64,000 nucleotides of DNA from Marisediminitalea aggregata (GTDB taxonomy: Bacteria; Pseudomonadota; Gammaproteobacteria; Enterobacterales; Alteromonadaceae): the NCBI RefSeq assembly GCF_900129565.1, contig NZ_FQWD01000002.1, positions 1 to 64,000 on the forward strand, in the 5' to 3' direction. The notes under the pieces are model-generated. The model saw only the letters and a program-made list of their open reading frames with translations, made no database searches and was not told the origin of the DNA. Made by a program: the position numbers and the translations under genes. The stretch's first letter is position 1. Every line of letters starts with the position of its first letter. Positions 16,014 to 25,544 of this stretch are shown in pieces.

Positions 16014-18593
16014 TTAGAAAGTGTAAATACCCCTTAGGTAATAGAAGCCACCGTTAATACCGATTGGTGACGTTGTTGGGTACTGAGAACCGGCAATTTC
16101 ATTGTCGTACAGTACGTTTTCGTCAGGACGCTCGTCGAACAGGTTTTTCGCACCAGCAACCAACTGCAGGTTGTCTGTGAAGTGATAACCCACTTCTAAA
16201 TCGAATGTGTATTCAGAGCTAACCTGACCGATTGGCAGGCCTGAATCCAAGTGATCTTCGTAGATACTACCCGCGAAGTTCAAGCGGCCCAGTACGCGCC
16301 AGTCACCATTGGTGTGGTTCGCAGTGAAGCTGTAACGTGTAGCAGGCAGGTTGTTTTCCAACATGCGAACACGCTCTGCTGAGATGTTATCTGATGCTTC
16401 ATCTACAGTGGTGGATGTCCAGTTATAGGCCAGTGAGAACTTGGTATCACCGCCTAACATGTCCATTGAGTAGTTAGCAACAATGTCCACACCTTCAGTC
16501 GTGGTGTCGAAGTCATTGGTGAAGAAGCTAACTTCTGAGAAGCTTGACGCGTCATCAACACCTTGTGCTAGCAGCGCTGCGATGTCTTCTTCAGTTAACT
16601 TGATACCTGACGTAGTACTAATACGGTCAGTCACTTCGATGTGGTAGTAGTCAACGGTCAGGAACAGGCCGCTATCGAATTCAGCAACCATACCAACGCT
16701 CATGCTTTCTGACTCTTCAGGCGTGAGCTGCGTACCGCCTTTTTGTACAGAAATCGGGTCTGTTGGTGGTAACGTTGCACGGTCGATTAGCTTACCATCA
16801 GTACCAAACGCAGTCGTTACGTTACGTACGTTGCTTTGACCAATTGTAGGTGCTTTAAAGCCTGTGCTGTAGGCACCACGGAATGCGATGCTGTCAGTAG
16901 CCTGATAGCGCAACGACACTTTACCTTTAGTGGTATCACCAAAGTCAGAGAAATCTTCGTAACGGATTGCCGCAGTCAGCAACAAATCGTCAGTCAGATA
17001 CGCTTCTGCATCAACATACAATGCAATGTTGTGACGAGATGCTTCACCCGCACTACGCGCAGACAACCCAGGGAAGCCGTTTGAACCAATACCAAAGCCC
17101 TGAGATGCCAATGGACCAATCGCCCAAGACGCATCATCACCAGCGATGCTTTCATACGTTTCATGACGGTACTGGAAACCACCGGCTAAGTACAATGGCT
17201 CAGACAAACCCACTTCAATTGGCTTGTTCAGATCAACGTCGAATGATTTTTCAGTCTGGATATATTTACCCGGCTTGAAAGATGTCGGCGTATCTGGGCC
17301 CAAAGACGGGTTGATGGTGTTGCTGATAGCGAAATCAACTTCGTTCTGACCAAAGTTCAGGCTAACGTCGTAGCCGATTTCATTGCCAAATTCGCCACTG
17401 GTTCCCAAAATCAATGACATGTCTTGTACGGTACCACCGAAACGTGGTGTGAAACCACCCGGGAACAGTTCATTGAAAGCAAAACAGTTTGCGCCAATCG
17501 GCGTTGAGTTATCTGCGATAAGAGCATAATCAGCGTCGTCAAGTACGTTACCGTCGGTAATACGCACCGTAGGACATTCAAGCCCCATACCTACGCCATC
17601 CAGGTCACCTACCAGCAACAGTGGCGTATCGTTGTCGTCAGTACCACCGTCGTATACACCACCACGGGTGTGCGGGTTACGGAAATAAAAACCACCTTCT
17701 ACTTCACGCTCAGCGTAGTTACCGAACAAGTACACGCGTGAATCAGAACCCAGGTCCATACCGAGGTTAGCAAATAGTTTCACGTCGTCTTTGATTTCAG
17801 GACTACCCCAGATTTGCGACGGGTTAGCAACGAAGGTGTTACCTGCGGAAATCAGTGCTGCAGCATCGTCACGCTGAACGCTACGAGAGGTTGCGTCAGA
17901 AGTGCGGTATTCCGCAGTGAAGTTTGCGAAACCGTCATCACCTAAAGGCATGCCCACGTTACCAGTGAGCTGAAGCATGTCGCCGTCGCCTTCGTAGTAA
18001 GAACCAGTGCGCGCTTCGAACATACCGCCTTCAGCGTCGTCTTTCAGCACGAAGTTCACAACCCCAGCAATCGCGTCAGAACCGTACTGTGCAGCAGCAC
18101 CGTCACGCAGTACTTCAACCTGCTTCAACGCAGCAGCCGGAATGGTAGAAATGTCAGGGCCCTGTGCACCGTCTGACAAACCACCACCCAGGAAGGTGAT
18201 AACTGCAGAGCGATGGCGACGCTTACCATTTACCAGTACCAGAGTATGGTCAGAAGCCATACCACGTAAGTTCGCAGGACGAACCAGGGTTGAGGCGTCG
18301 TTAATAGGCTGGTCGTTAACGTTCAGTGAAGGCACAACTGTTTGTAACATGGATACCATGTCGGTAGAGCCTTGGTTAACAAACTCTTCTTCTGAAATGA
18401 TATCGATAGGTACTGCTGAGTCGCCTATAGAGCGAGGTGCAGCACGCGTACCAACAACAGCGATTTTTTCAACGTCTTTTGCGTTGCTTTCTTCTTGAGC
18501 TAGTGCAGGCGTTGCTACCACACTACCAGCAGCAACCGACGCTGCCAGAATCAGCCTTAGCTGAGAAGTTAGTTTCGTCAAACTTGTGTTCAT
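16014..18593 (-). CDS. TonB-dependent receptor without signalling domain, paralogue of the STN receptor
   Basis: This 859-residue outer-membrane receptor has a signal peptide ending near PALAQ, then a plug domain (about residues 40-190) with VPSLNV, GKRRHRSAVITFLGGG and GAAAQYGSDAIAGVVNF, and a barrel ending in YTF. The frame extends to 18647, but the ATG at 18593 begins a proper signal peptide (MNTSLTKLTSQL) and was chosen. Plug and barrel motifs are shared almost word for word with the receptor at 11282-14206, which adds an STN domain. This copy lacks STN and so would transport but not signal. It lies upstream of the sigma gene, separated by a hairpin. The ligand is unknown. Confidence 0.9.
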   Translation of the reverse strand: MNTSLTKLTSQLRLILAASVAAGSVVATPALAQEESNAKDVEKIAVVGTRAAPRSIGDSAVPIDIISEEEFVNQGSTDMVSMLQTVVPSLNVNDQPINDASTLVRPANLRGMASDHTLVLVNGKRRHRSAVITFLGGGLSDGAQGPDISTIPAAALKQVEVLRDGAAAQYGSDAIAGVVNFVLKDDAEGGMFEARTGSYYEGDGDMLQLTGNVGMPLGDDGFANFTAEYRTSDATSRSVQRDDAAALISAGNTFVANPSQIWGSPEIKDDVKLFANLGMDLGSDSRVYLFGNYAEREVEGGFYFRNPHTRGGVYDGGTDDNDTPLLLVGDLDGVGMGLECPTVRITDGNVLDDADYALIADNSTPIGANCFAFNELFPGGFTPRFGGTVQDMSLILGTSGEFGNEIGYDVSLNFGQNEVDFAISNTINPSLGPDTPTSFKPGKYIQTEKSFDVDLNKPIEVGLSEPLYLAGGFQYRHETYESIAGDDASWAIGPLASQGFGIGSNGFPGLSARSAGEASRHNIALYVDAEAYLTDDLLLTAAIRYEDFSDFGDTTKGKVSLRYQATDSIAFRGAYSTGFKAPTIGQSNVRNVTTAFGTDGKLIDRATLPPTDPISVQKGGTQLTPEESESMSVGMVAEFDSGLFLTVDYYHIEVTDRISTTSGIKLTEEDIAALLAQGVDDASSFSEVSFFTNDFDTTTEGVDIVANYSMDMLGGDTKFSLAYNWTSTTVDEASDNISAERVRMLENNLPATRYSFTANHTNGDWRVLGRLNFAGSIYEDHLDSGLPIGQVSSEYTFDLEVGYHFTDNLQLVAGAKNLFDERPDENVLYDNEIAGSQYPTTSPIGINGGFYYLRGIYTF

Positions 18594-18949
18594 AATGGTT
18601 TCCCGGTTTTTTGTCAGGCCATTTTTTGGGTGACATTTGCTGTGCAAAAATCACCGGCCTTTTATCTGTAAATTTAACCTTCAACACCATCTCGTAGATT
18701 CGAAATAGCCCTTGCGTTATAGTCGCTAAACCATTAGAAAACAAACAAAATATACTAAATTAAAAATATATTTTTTTATGATGGAGGATCGTGAATTGTG
18801 ACTTGTCTATGTACTTTTAGGCGGGGTAAAAATCACGTGTTTTTAGCGTAATTTTGATTAAAAAACGACTAAATAGCACTCATAAAAAAACGGCTTATAA
18901 AAAGCCGCTTTTTCGAAATCGATATGTGTGCCAGCACACTTTTCAACGC
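18594..18949. other. AT-rich intergenic region upstream of the second TonB receptor
   Basis: This 356-base region has the grxD terminator at one end and the receptor leader at the other. The middle (about 18740-18780) is very AT-rich. No Fur-like operator was found, which differs from the bfd region. No gene was seen. Confidence 0.5.
18884..18907 (-). terminator. Rho-independent terminator after grxD
   Basis: On the minus strand CGGCTT, loop TTTAT, AAGCCG is followed by seven T residues (plus-strand A run 18884-18890). It starts about 40 bases after the grxD stop. Confidence 0.85.
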
Positions 18950-19297
18950 TTATTCTGCTTTATTTTTCTCAGCAGTTTCTTTGATTAGCGTTTGTAACTC
19001 ACCTTGCTGGAACATTTCTAACACGATGTCACAACCACCCACCAATTCACCATCTACCCACAACTGAGGAAACGTTGGCCAGTTCGCGTATTTTGGCAAT
19101 TCGGCGCGAATATCCGGGTTCTGCAGAATATCAACATATGCGAACGGTTCTCCGCATGACATCAGCGCCTGTGACGCTTGCGCAGAAAATCCGCAGCTTG
19201 GGAGTTTGGGTGAGCCCTTCATGTATAACAGAATCGGGTTTTCCGCGATTTGCTGTTGAATACGTTCTACTGTGCTCAGTTCACCATTGTTTTCCAT
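18950..19297 (-). CDS. grxD: Monothiol glutaredoxin Grx4
   Basis: This 115-residue protein has the CGFS active site (Cys35) within SPKLPSCGFSAQ, plus WPTFPQLWVDGELVGGCDI, the glutathione-binding region. CGFS glutaredoxins bind a bridging [2Fe-2S] cluster with glutathione and deliver or sense Fe-S clusters, often with a BolA partner. Length and motifs are normal. It stands alone with its own terminator; sodB is divergent from it. Confidence 0.96.
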   Translation of the reverse strand: MENNGELSTVERIQQQIAENPILLYMKGSPKLPSCGFSAQASQALMSCGEPFAYVDILQNPDIRAELPKYANWPTFPQLWVDGELVGGCDIVLEMFQQGELQTLIKETAEKNKAE

Positions 19298-19766
19298 GAG
19301 TGCCTCGTTAAATCTGATTCTGAATGACCAATATGGTCATGGTTTACGCTTTTTCAAGCTGTCATCGTTAAATGTTAAACTGCGACAGCTTGTAATGGCG
19401 AGCACTTTATCATCTTTTGTGCTTTATCCCTATGCGTGCACTGACAGCAATCCGGTTTATGCTTAGATCACATCACTCTATGCCATTCTCTTTTGGATTG
19501 ATCAGATCCGTCGTGTTCGCGGTATTATGTTTACACTTAACATTTATTGGCATTTGCGCAAATCATCATATAGTCTGATGATTCTTAGCAGTCGCTGTCG
19601 ACGAATTAACCTGAAAAAACACCAACCCATCGAAAAATCCGAAATTTGTCATTGGGTTAGTGAGATTCGTCCCTATATATCAAAACAGTCGGGGTAACCC
19701 CCATGTATAACAACACTTACTCTGACAACAGACTACGTACAATCAACCACGAAAATGGAGACTCAT
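19298..19766. other. Intergenic region between grxD and sodB
   Basis: These 469 bases separate two divergent genes and should hold both promoters. A small inverted repeat GGGG-TAA-CCCC lies at about 19691-19701. A 64-codon open frame on the plus strand shows no familiar features. No Fur-like site or RNA gene was recognised. Confidence 0.5.
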
Positions 19767-20351
19767 ATGGCTTTTGAATTACCAGCGTTACCTTATGAAA
19801 AAGATGCACTGGAGCCACATATTTCAGCAGAAACGCTTGATTTTCACTACGGCAAGCACCACGCCACTTATGTGACCAAGCTAAATGGTCTAATCGAAGG
19901 AACAGACCTGGCATCAAAAAGCCTGGAAGAGATCGTTAAATCTTCTGAAGGCGGCGTATTCAACAACGCAGCACAGATCTGGAACCACACGTTTTACTGG
20001 CACAGCCTGAGCCCGAATGGCGGCGGCGAGCCAACAGGTGCGTTAGCAGACGCGATCAACGCGAAATGGGGTTCATTTGACGACTTCAAAGCGGCGTTTA
20101 ATGACAAAGCAGTGAACAACTTCGGTTCAAGCTGGACCTGGTTAGTTAAGACTGCTGACGGCGGCCTTGATATCGTAAACACCAGCAACGCAGCTACTCC
20201 GTTAACTGACGAGAGCCTGACTCCGCTGATGACTGTAGATTTGTGGGAGCACGCGTACTATATCGATTACCGCAACGTGCGTCCTAAGTACCTGGAAGGT
20301 TTCTGGGCACTGGTTAACTGGGAATTTGCTTCTGCAAACTTCGCAGCTTAA
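19767..20351 (+). CDS. sodB: Superoxide dismutase, Fe type
   Basis: This 194-residue enzyme dismutates superoxide in the cytoplasm. Metal ligands are visible: His27 in LDFHYGKHH, His76 in QIWNHTFYW, and the Asp and His of [12 protein letters not shown]. Features such as [14 protein letters not shown] and GSSWTWLV fit the iron-dependent SodB branch. The frame extends to 19755, but GGAG at 19757-19760 is the ribosome-binding site for the ATG at 19767, giving the classical [11 protein letters not shown] start. A strong terminator follows. Confidence 0.97.
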   Translation: MAFELPALPYEKDALEPHISAETLDFHYGKHHATYVTKLNGLIEGTDLASKSLEEIVKSSEGGVFNNAAQIWNHTFYWHSLSPNGGGEPTGALADAINAKWGSFDDFKAAFNDKAVNNFGSSWTWLVKTADGGLDIVNTSNAATPLTDESLTPLMTVDLWEHAYYIDYRNVRPKYLEGFWALVNWEFASANFAA

Positions 20352-20380
20352 TTGCAAAAAACTAAACAATTAGTGTAAAA

Positions 20381-20408
20381 ATACCCGGCCATGGCCGGGT
20401 ATTTTTTT
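20381..20408 (+). terminator. Rho-independent terminator after sodB
   Basis: ATACCCGGCC-ATGGCCGGGTAT forms a near-perfect hairpin directly followed by a run of seven T residues. Confidence 0.95.
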
Positions 20409-20665
20409 GTCTGATAATTCATCGTTTCATCAGCTTTTCAGCATAAACAACTCCGCGAACAATGTCGCCGAACATTCACTAAAATACCGCTAAAATTCAT
20501 GAACTCCATCTGATATCACAGCCCAATAAATCTGTGGCCTCCATGATTTTATTAACATTTTTGTTGCAAAAATAAACGATAAATAACCGATCGCCCCCCT
20601 TTGTTTTCTCGTATTTAAGGTCTATGCTGGAACTACGGGAGACCGTTTTTTATACAGGGGTATTT

Positions 20666-22588
20666 ATGGGTATTTTCGAGCATTACCAAGAGCGCTATGA
20701 AAAACATAAGCAAGAAGAGTTCACCATCCAGGAGTTCTTAGACATCTGTAAAAACGACCCGATGGCCTACGCAAACTCTGCGGAGAGACTGCTACAGGCC
20801 ATTGGTGAACCCGAGATGATAGACACTTCGACCGATCCAGCGCTCAGTCGTATTTTTTCAAATCGTATCATCTCGCGTTATCCGGCTTTTCACGAGTTCT
20901 TCGGCATGGAAGAAGCAATAGAGCAAATCGTTTCTTACCTCAAGCATGCCGCTCAGGGCCTGGAAGAGAAAAAACAAATTTTATATTTACTGGGGCCAGT
21001 GGGTGGCGGTAAGTCGTCTTTGGCTGAACGTCTCAAAGAGCTTATGCAAATGGTGCCTATTTACACCCTGCAGGGCTCACCGGTAAACGACCATCCGTTC
21101 TGTTTGTTCGACGTTAACGAAGACGGCAACATACTTGAACAGGAATACGGCATTCCGAAGCGCTATCTGAAAACCATCATGTCGCCCTGGGCACGCAAAC
21201 GCCTGCACGAATTCAATGGCGACATCACCAAATTTAAAGTGGTTAAAACCTTTCCGTCTATTCTCGACCAAATTGGGATTGCGAAAACCGAACCGGGCGA
21301 CGAAAACAATCAGGATATTTCGTCACTGGTGGGTAAAGTCGATATTCGTCGTCTTGAGCAGTTTGCCCAAAACGACCCGGATGCATACAGCTACTCTGGT
21401 TCACTGTGTAAAGCAAACCAAGGGCTGATGGAATTCGTGGAAATGTTCAAAGCGCCCATTAAAGTGCTGCATCCACTGCTGACCGCGACACAAGAAGGCA
21501 ACTACAACCCTACCGAAGGTTTCTCAGCGCTGCCTTTTGACGGCTTAATTCTGGCCCACTCTAACGAGTCGGAATGGCAATCCTTCCGCAACAACAAAAA
21601 CAACGAAGCCTTCCTGGATCGTGTGTATATTGTGAAGGTGCCTTATTGCTTACGCGTTTCAGAAGAAATGCGGATCTACAACAAACTATTGGAGAACAGT
21701 GAATTATCGGGCGCGCCTTGTGCACCGGACACATTGAAAAGCCTGGCGCAATTCATTGTGTTGTCACGTTTGAAGGCCCCAGAAAACTCCAGTATTTATT
21801 CGAAAATGCGGGTTTACGACGGTGAAAGTCTGAAAGACACCGATCCAAAAGCCAAATCATACCAGGAATACCGTGATTACGCGGGTGTCGATGAAGGTAT
21901 GGAAGGTCTGTCCACGCGTTTTGCATTCAAGATCTTGTCACGGGTATTTAACTTCGACCACACCGAAGTGGCGGCCAACCCGGTGCACCTGTTCTATGTA
22001 TTGGAGCGTCAAATCGAGCGCGAGCAATTCCCACAGGAAACCGCTGACCGCTACAAAGAATTCCTGAAAGGCTACCTGATCCCCCACTACGTGGAGTTCA
22101 TTGGCAAAGAAATTCAAACCGCGTACCTGGAGTCTTATTCAGAGTACGGTCAAAACCTGTTCGACCGCTATGTCACTTATGCTGACTTCTGGATACAGGA
22201 TCAGGAATACCGCGATCCGGAAACCGGCCAGTTGTTTGACCGGGCTTCACTGAATGCCGAACTGGAAAAAACTGAAAAGCCAGCCGGTATCAGTAATCCG
22301 AAAGACTTCCGCAACGAAATTGTGAATTTTGTACTGCGTGCCAGAGCCAATAACGGCGGTAAAAACCCAACCTGGACCAGCTACGAAAAACTGCGCACGG
22401 TCATTGAGAAGAAAATGTTCTCGAATACCGAAGACCTGCTGCCTGTTATTTCGTTTAACACCAAAGGCAGCGCGGAAGACAAGAAGAAACACGATGACTT
22501 CGTCAATCGTATGGTGGAGAAAGGCTATACCCAAAAACAAGTGCGTTTATTATGCGAGTGGTACCTTCGCGTCCGCAAAGCATCGTAA
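20666..22588 (+). CDS. yeaG: PrkA-family serine protein kinase YeaG
   Basis: This 640-residue protein matches E. coli YeaG almost throughout. It has a PrkA AAA+ domain with Walker A LLGPVGGGKSS (about residues 109-118) and a C-terminal kinase-like domain. Signature segments are YGMEEAIEQ-like GMEEAIEQIVSYLKHAA, KTEPGDENNQDIS, and ILAHSNESEW. YeaG acts in stationary phase, nitrogen starvation and stress responses. The frame extends to 20624, but the ATG at 20666 begins the conserved MGIFEHYQERY and follows AGGGG at 20656-20660. It leads the conserved yeaG-yeaH-ycgB operon. Confidence 0.96.
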   Translation: MGIFEHYQERYEKHKQEEFTIQEFLDICKNDPMAYANSAERLLQAIGEPEMIDTSTDPALSRIFSNRIISRYPAFHEFFGMEEAIEQIVSYLKHAAQGLEEKKQILYLLGPVGGGKSSLAERLKELMQMVPIYTLQGSPVNDHPFCLFDVNEDGNILEQEYGIPKRYLKTIMSPWARKRLHEFNGDITKFKVVKTFPSILDQIGIAKTEPGDENNQDISSLVGKVDIRRLEQFAQNDPDAYSYSGSLCKANQGLMEFVEMFKAPIKVLHPLLTATQEGNYNPTEGFSALPFDGLILAHSNESEWQSFRNNKNNEAFLDRVYIVKVPYCLRVSEEMRIYNKLLENSELSGAPCAPDTLKSLAQFIVLSRLKAPENSSIYSKMRVYDGESLKDTDPKAKSYQEYRDYAGVDEGMEGLSTRFAFKILSRVFNFDHTEVAANPVHLFYVLERQIEREQFPQETADRYKEFLKGYLIPHYVEFIGKEIQTAYLESYSEYGQNLFDRYVTYADFWIQDQEYRDPETGQLFDRASLNAELEKTEKPAGISNPKDFRNEIVNFVLRARANNGGKNPTWTSYEKLRTVIEKKMFSNTEDLLPVISFNTKGSAEDKKKHDDFVNRMVEKGYTQKQVRLLCEWYLRVRKAS

Positions 22589-22630
22589 GCCAGTAGCATT
22601 CCGCGAGTAAAGCTTGAATGAAGGGGTTGT

Positions 22631-23920
22631 ATGGCACATTTTATCGACCGCCGGTTAAACAGTAAGGGAAAGAGTACGCTTAACCGGCAGCGTTTCTTAA
22701 AACGCTATAAGCAACAAATTAAACGCGCCGTTTCTGACGCCGTGGGCGAACGCTCAGTGACCGACGTTGATTCTGGCGAACAAATTAGTATTCCAAAGCG
22801 CGATATTTCCGAGCCGGTATTTCATACCGGCAAGGGCGGAAAGCGCACAGCGGTACATCCTGGCAACGACCAGTTTACTGCCGGAGACCGAATCGACCGT
22901 CCGCCTCAACAAGGCGGTGGTGGCAGTGGTCAGGGCGACGCCAGTGATTCAGGCGAAGGTCAGGATGATTTTAGTTTTTCAATTTCAAAAGACGAATATT
23001 TGGACCTGCTGTTCGAAGACCTCGCCCTACCCAACCTGAAAAACAGTCAGTTTGATCAGGTGGTGCAATACGAAACTTATCGGGCTGGTTTTCAAACCGA
23101 CGGGGTGCCCAGCAATCTGGATATAGTGCGTTCATTGAAAGGCTCTATGGCCCGCCGAATCGCATTAACCGCCGGTGATCGTCGTAAATTGCGCGAGTGT
23201 GAAGAAAAACTCGAAGCGCTTCGCAACGACAAGCACGACAACACGGTTGCCATACTGGAACTGGAACAGACCATCGCGAAGTTGAAAGCCAAAATTGCCG
23301 GGGTGCCGTTCATCGACACCTTCGATCTGCGGTTTAAAAACTACGCCAAGAAGCCGGTTCCCACCAGTAAAGCCGTTATGTTTTGCCTCATGGATGTCTC
23401 TGGTTCAATGGATCAGGCCACCAAAGACATGGCAAAACGGTTTTATATTTTGCTGTATTTGTTCTTAACCCGCACCTATGAAAACGTTGAGGTGGTCTAC
23501 ATACGCCATCACACTCAGGCCAAAGAAGTCGACGAACAGGAGTTTTTCTACTCCCAGGAAACCGGCGGAACGATTGTGTCCAGTGCACTCAAGCTAATGG
23601 ATGAAATTATTCAGGCCCGCTACCAGGACAGCGATTGGAACATTTACGCCGCACAGGCATCCGATGGCGACAACTGGGCTGACGACTCGCCCCAGTGCCG
23701 TGAGCTCCTGACGAAAAAGCTACTTCCGGTAACGCGGTATTTTGCTTATATCGAAATCACCGAGCGCCAGCATCAAAGCTTGTGGCGTGAATACCAAACC
23801 GTGGAGGAAGGCTGCGAAAACTTTGTGTGTAAACATATTACGTCGGTGAATGACATCTATCCGGTATTCCGGGAGTTGTTTGAAAAGACCAATTCATCGA
23901 CTGCTTCGGGAGGAAGTTAA
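22631..23920 (+). CDS. yeaH: YeaH/UPF0229 von Willebrand-type protein
   Basis: This 429-residue DUF444 protein has an N-terminal basic region starting [13 protein letters not shown], a glycine-rich linker (about residues 85-115), a coiled-coil-like stretch (about 180-225), and a VWA-like domain with the MIDAS-type motif [14 protein letters not shown] near residue 256. It is a standard partner of YeaG. Its stop TAA overlaps the next start by one base (23920), indicating translational coupling to ycgB. It begins 42 bases after yeaG. Confidence 0.95.
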   Translation: MAHFIDRRLNSKGKSTLNRQRFLKRYKQQIKRAVSDAVGERSVTDVDSGEQISIPKRDISEPVFHTGKGGKRTAVHPGNDQFTAGDRIDRPPQQGGGGSGQGDASDSGEGQDDFSFSISKDEYLDLLFEDLALPNLKNSQFDQVVQYETYRAGFQTDGVPSNLDIVRSLKGSMARRIALTAGDRRKLRECEEKLEALRNDKHDNTVAILELEQTIAKLKAKIAGVPFIDTFDLRFKNYAKKPVPTSKAVMFCLMDVSGSMDQATKDMAKRFYILLYLFLTRTYENVEVVYIRHHTQAKEVDEQEFFYSQETGGTIVSSALKLMDEIIQARYQDSDWNIYAAQASDGDNWADDSPQCRELLTKKLLPVTRYFAYIEITERQHQSLWREYQTVEEGCENFVCKHITSVNDIYPVFRELFEKTNSSTASGGS

Positions 23921-25443
23921 TGGCTGCAAATTCTGCTGTAAAAACACAGCCTTTGAGTGACGGTCCGGACTGGACCTTCGACATGCTGGAGCAATACGAA
24001 GCCGAAATCGACCGCATTGCTAAAGCCTTTCGACTGGATATTTACCCCAACCAAATAGAAGTGATCACCGCTGAGCAAATGATGGACGCCTATGCGAGCA
24101 TAGGCATGCCCATCAATTACACGCACTGGTCCTTCGGCAAAAAGTTTATTCAAACTGAGCAACAATACCGTCGTGGCCATATGGGGCTGGCCTACGAGAT
24201 AGTGATCAATTCCAATCCGTGTATTGCTTATCTGATGGAAGAAAATACTATCACCATGCAGGCGCTGGTAATGGCACACGCCTGCTATGGGCATAACTCG
24301 TTTTTCAAAGGCAACTACCTGTTCCAAACCTGGACAGATGCCAGTTCCATTATCGATTACCTGGTATTTGCCAAAAATTACATCGCCAAATGTGAGCAAA
24401 AATACGGCTATGAGGAAGTTGAACAAACCCTCGACTCCTGCCACGCATTAATGAATTACGGCGTTGACCGTTACAAGCGCCCACAGAAGTTGTCTCTTCA
24501 GGAAGAAAAAAGCCGCCAGAAGCAACGGGCAAAATATTTGCAGTCGCAGGTAAATGAATTATGGCGTACCTTGCCTGAGGTAAAACACGAATCCAGTAAA
24601 GAAGCCCCTCGCTTCCCCGCAGAGCCTCAGGAAAACTTGCTGTACTTTATTGAGAAAAACGCCCCGCTACTTGAGCCCTGGCAACGGGAACTCGTCAGGA
24701 TAGTTCGCAAAGTCTCACAGTACTTTTACCCGCAAAAACAAACGCAGGTAATGAACGAAGGCTGGGCCTGTTTCTGGCACTACCATATTCTAAACACACT
24801 GTATGACGAAGGCCTGGTTACCGACCGCTTTATGCTGGAGTTTCTGCACAGCCACACCAGCGTGGTCACCCAACCCGACTATAACAGCCCGTATTACAGT
24901 GGGATTAACCCCTACGCTCTCGGGTTCAATATGTTTATGGATATTAAACGCATCTGTCAGGAGCCAACGGAAGAAGACCGCTACTGGTTCCCTGACATCG
25001 CCGGTAAAGACTGGTTGGACACGGTGCATTTTGCCATGCATAACTTTAAGGATGAAAGCTTTATCAGTCAGTTTCTGTCGCCCAAAGTAATGCGGGACTT
25101 TAAGCTGTTTGCGGTTGAAGACGACGATAGCAAACCCTATGTCAGCGTATCGGCTATTCACGATGAACAGGGTTATCACGCAATAAGAGAAAAACTGTCG
25201 GCCCAGTACAACCTCAGCAACCTTGAGCCTAATATTCAAATCTACAACGTTGATGTGCGTGGCGATCGCTCGCTGACGTTACGCTATGTGCCACAAAACG
25301 GTATTCCGCTGGCGGACAGCAAAGACGAAGTCATGCGTCACCTGCACCGCTTGTGGAAATTTGATGTAAAACTTGAGCAAGCTGACGAAAACGGGGACAG
25401 TAAGGTCCTCGCCAGTTGTCTGAGGGTCAATGGCGCGGCCTGA
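23920..25443 (+). CDS. ycgB: SpoVR family protein YcgB
   Basis: This 507-residue protein is the size of E. coli YcgB and carries SpoVR signatures: WSFGKKF near residue 70, HACYGHNSFFKGNYLF near residue 122, and NEGWACFWHYHI near residue 277. The His- and Glu-rich motifs suggest a metal site. SpoVR was named for spore cortex formation in Bacillus; in gammaproteobacteria it goes with the YeaG kinase and YeaH and its role is not settled. It ends the operon; a GC-rich hairpin follows. Confidence 0.95.
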   Translation: MAANSAVKTQPLSDGPDWTFDMLEQYEAEIDRIAKAFRLDIYPNQIEVITAEQMMDAYASIGMPINYTHWSFGKKFIQTEQQYRRGHMGLAYEIVINSNPCIAYLMEENTITMQALVMAHACYGHNSFFKGNYLFQTWTDASSIIDYLVFAKNYIAKCEQKYGYEEVEQTLDSCHALMNYGVDRYKRPQKLSLQEEKSRQKQRAKYLQSQVNELWRTLPEVKHESSKEAPRFPAEPQENLLYFIEKNAPLLEPWQRELVRIVRKVSQYFYPQKQTQVMNEGWACFWHYHILNTLYDEGLVTDRFMLEFLHSHTSVVTQPDYNSPYYSGINPYALGFNMFMDIKRICQEPTEEDRYWFPDIAGKDWLDTVHFAMHNFKDESFISQFLSPKVMRDFKLFAVEDDDSKPYVSVSAIHDEQGYHAIREKLSAQYNLSNLEPNIQIYNVDVRGDRSLTLRYVPQNGIPLADSKDEVMRHLHRLWKFDVKLEQADENGDSKVLASCLRVNGAA

Positions 25444-25457
25444 ACGAAAGTCATCTC

Positions 25458-25483
25458 AGCCGGGCATGTCACGTTGCCCGGCT
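25458..25483 (+). terminator. Hairpin after the yeaG-yeaH-ycgB operon
   Basis: AGCCGGGCA, loop TGTCACGT, TGCCCGGCT: nine perfect pairs, 15 bases past the ycgB stop. The T-tract is weak. Confidence 0.65.
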
Positions 25484-25544
25484 TACACTTTACCTACAAT
25501 TTCACTGCCACCAACGCTTTAATGCAATGCATGCGCAGTGGCCT

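Noticed and set aside
19272-19466. A 64-codon plus-strand frame upstream of sodB
   Set aside because: It overlaps the grxD start on the other strand and has no recognisable features.
19691-19701. GGGG-TAA-CCCC upstream of sodB
   Set aside because: A four-pair stem with a three-base loop; too small to assign a role.
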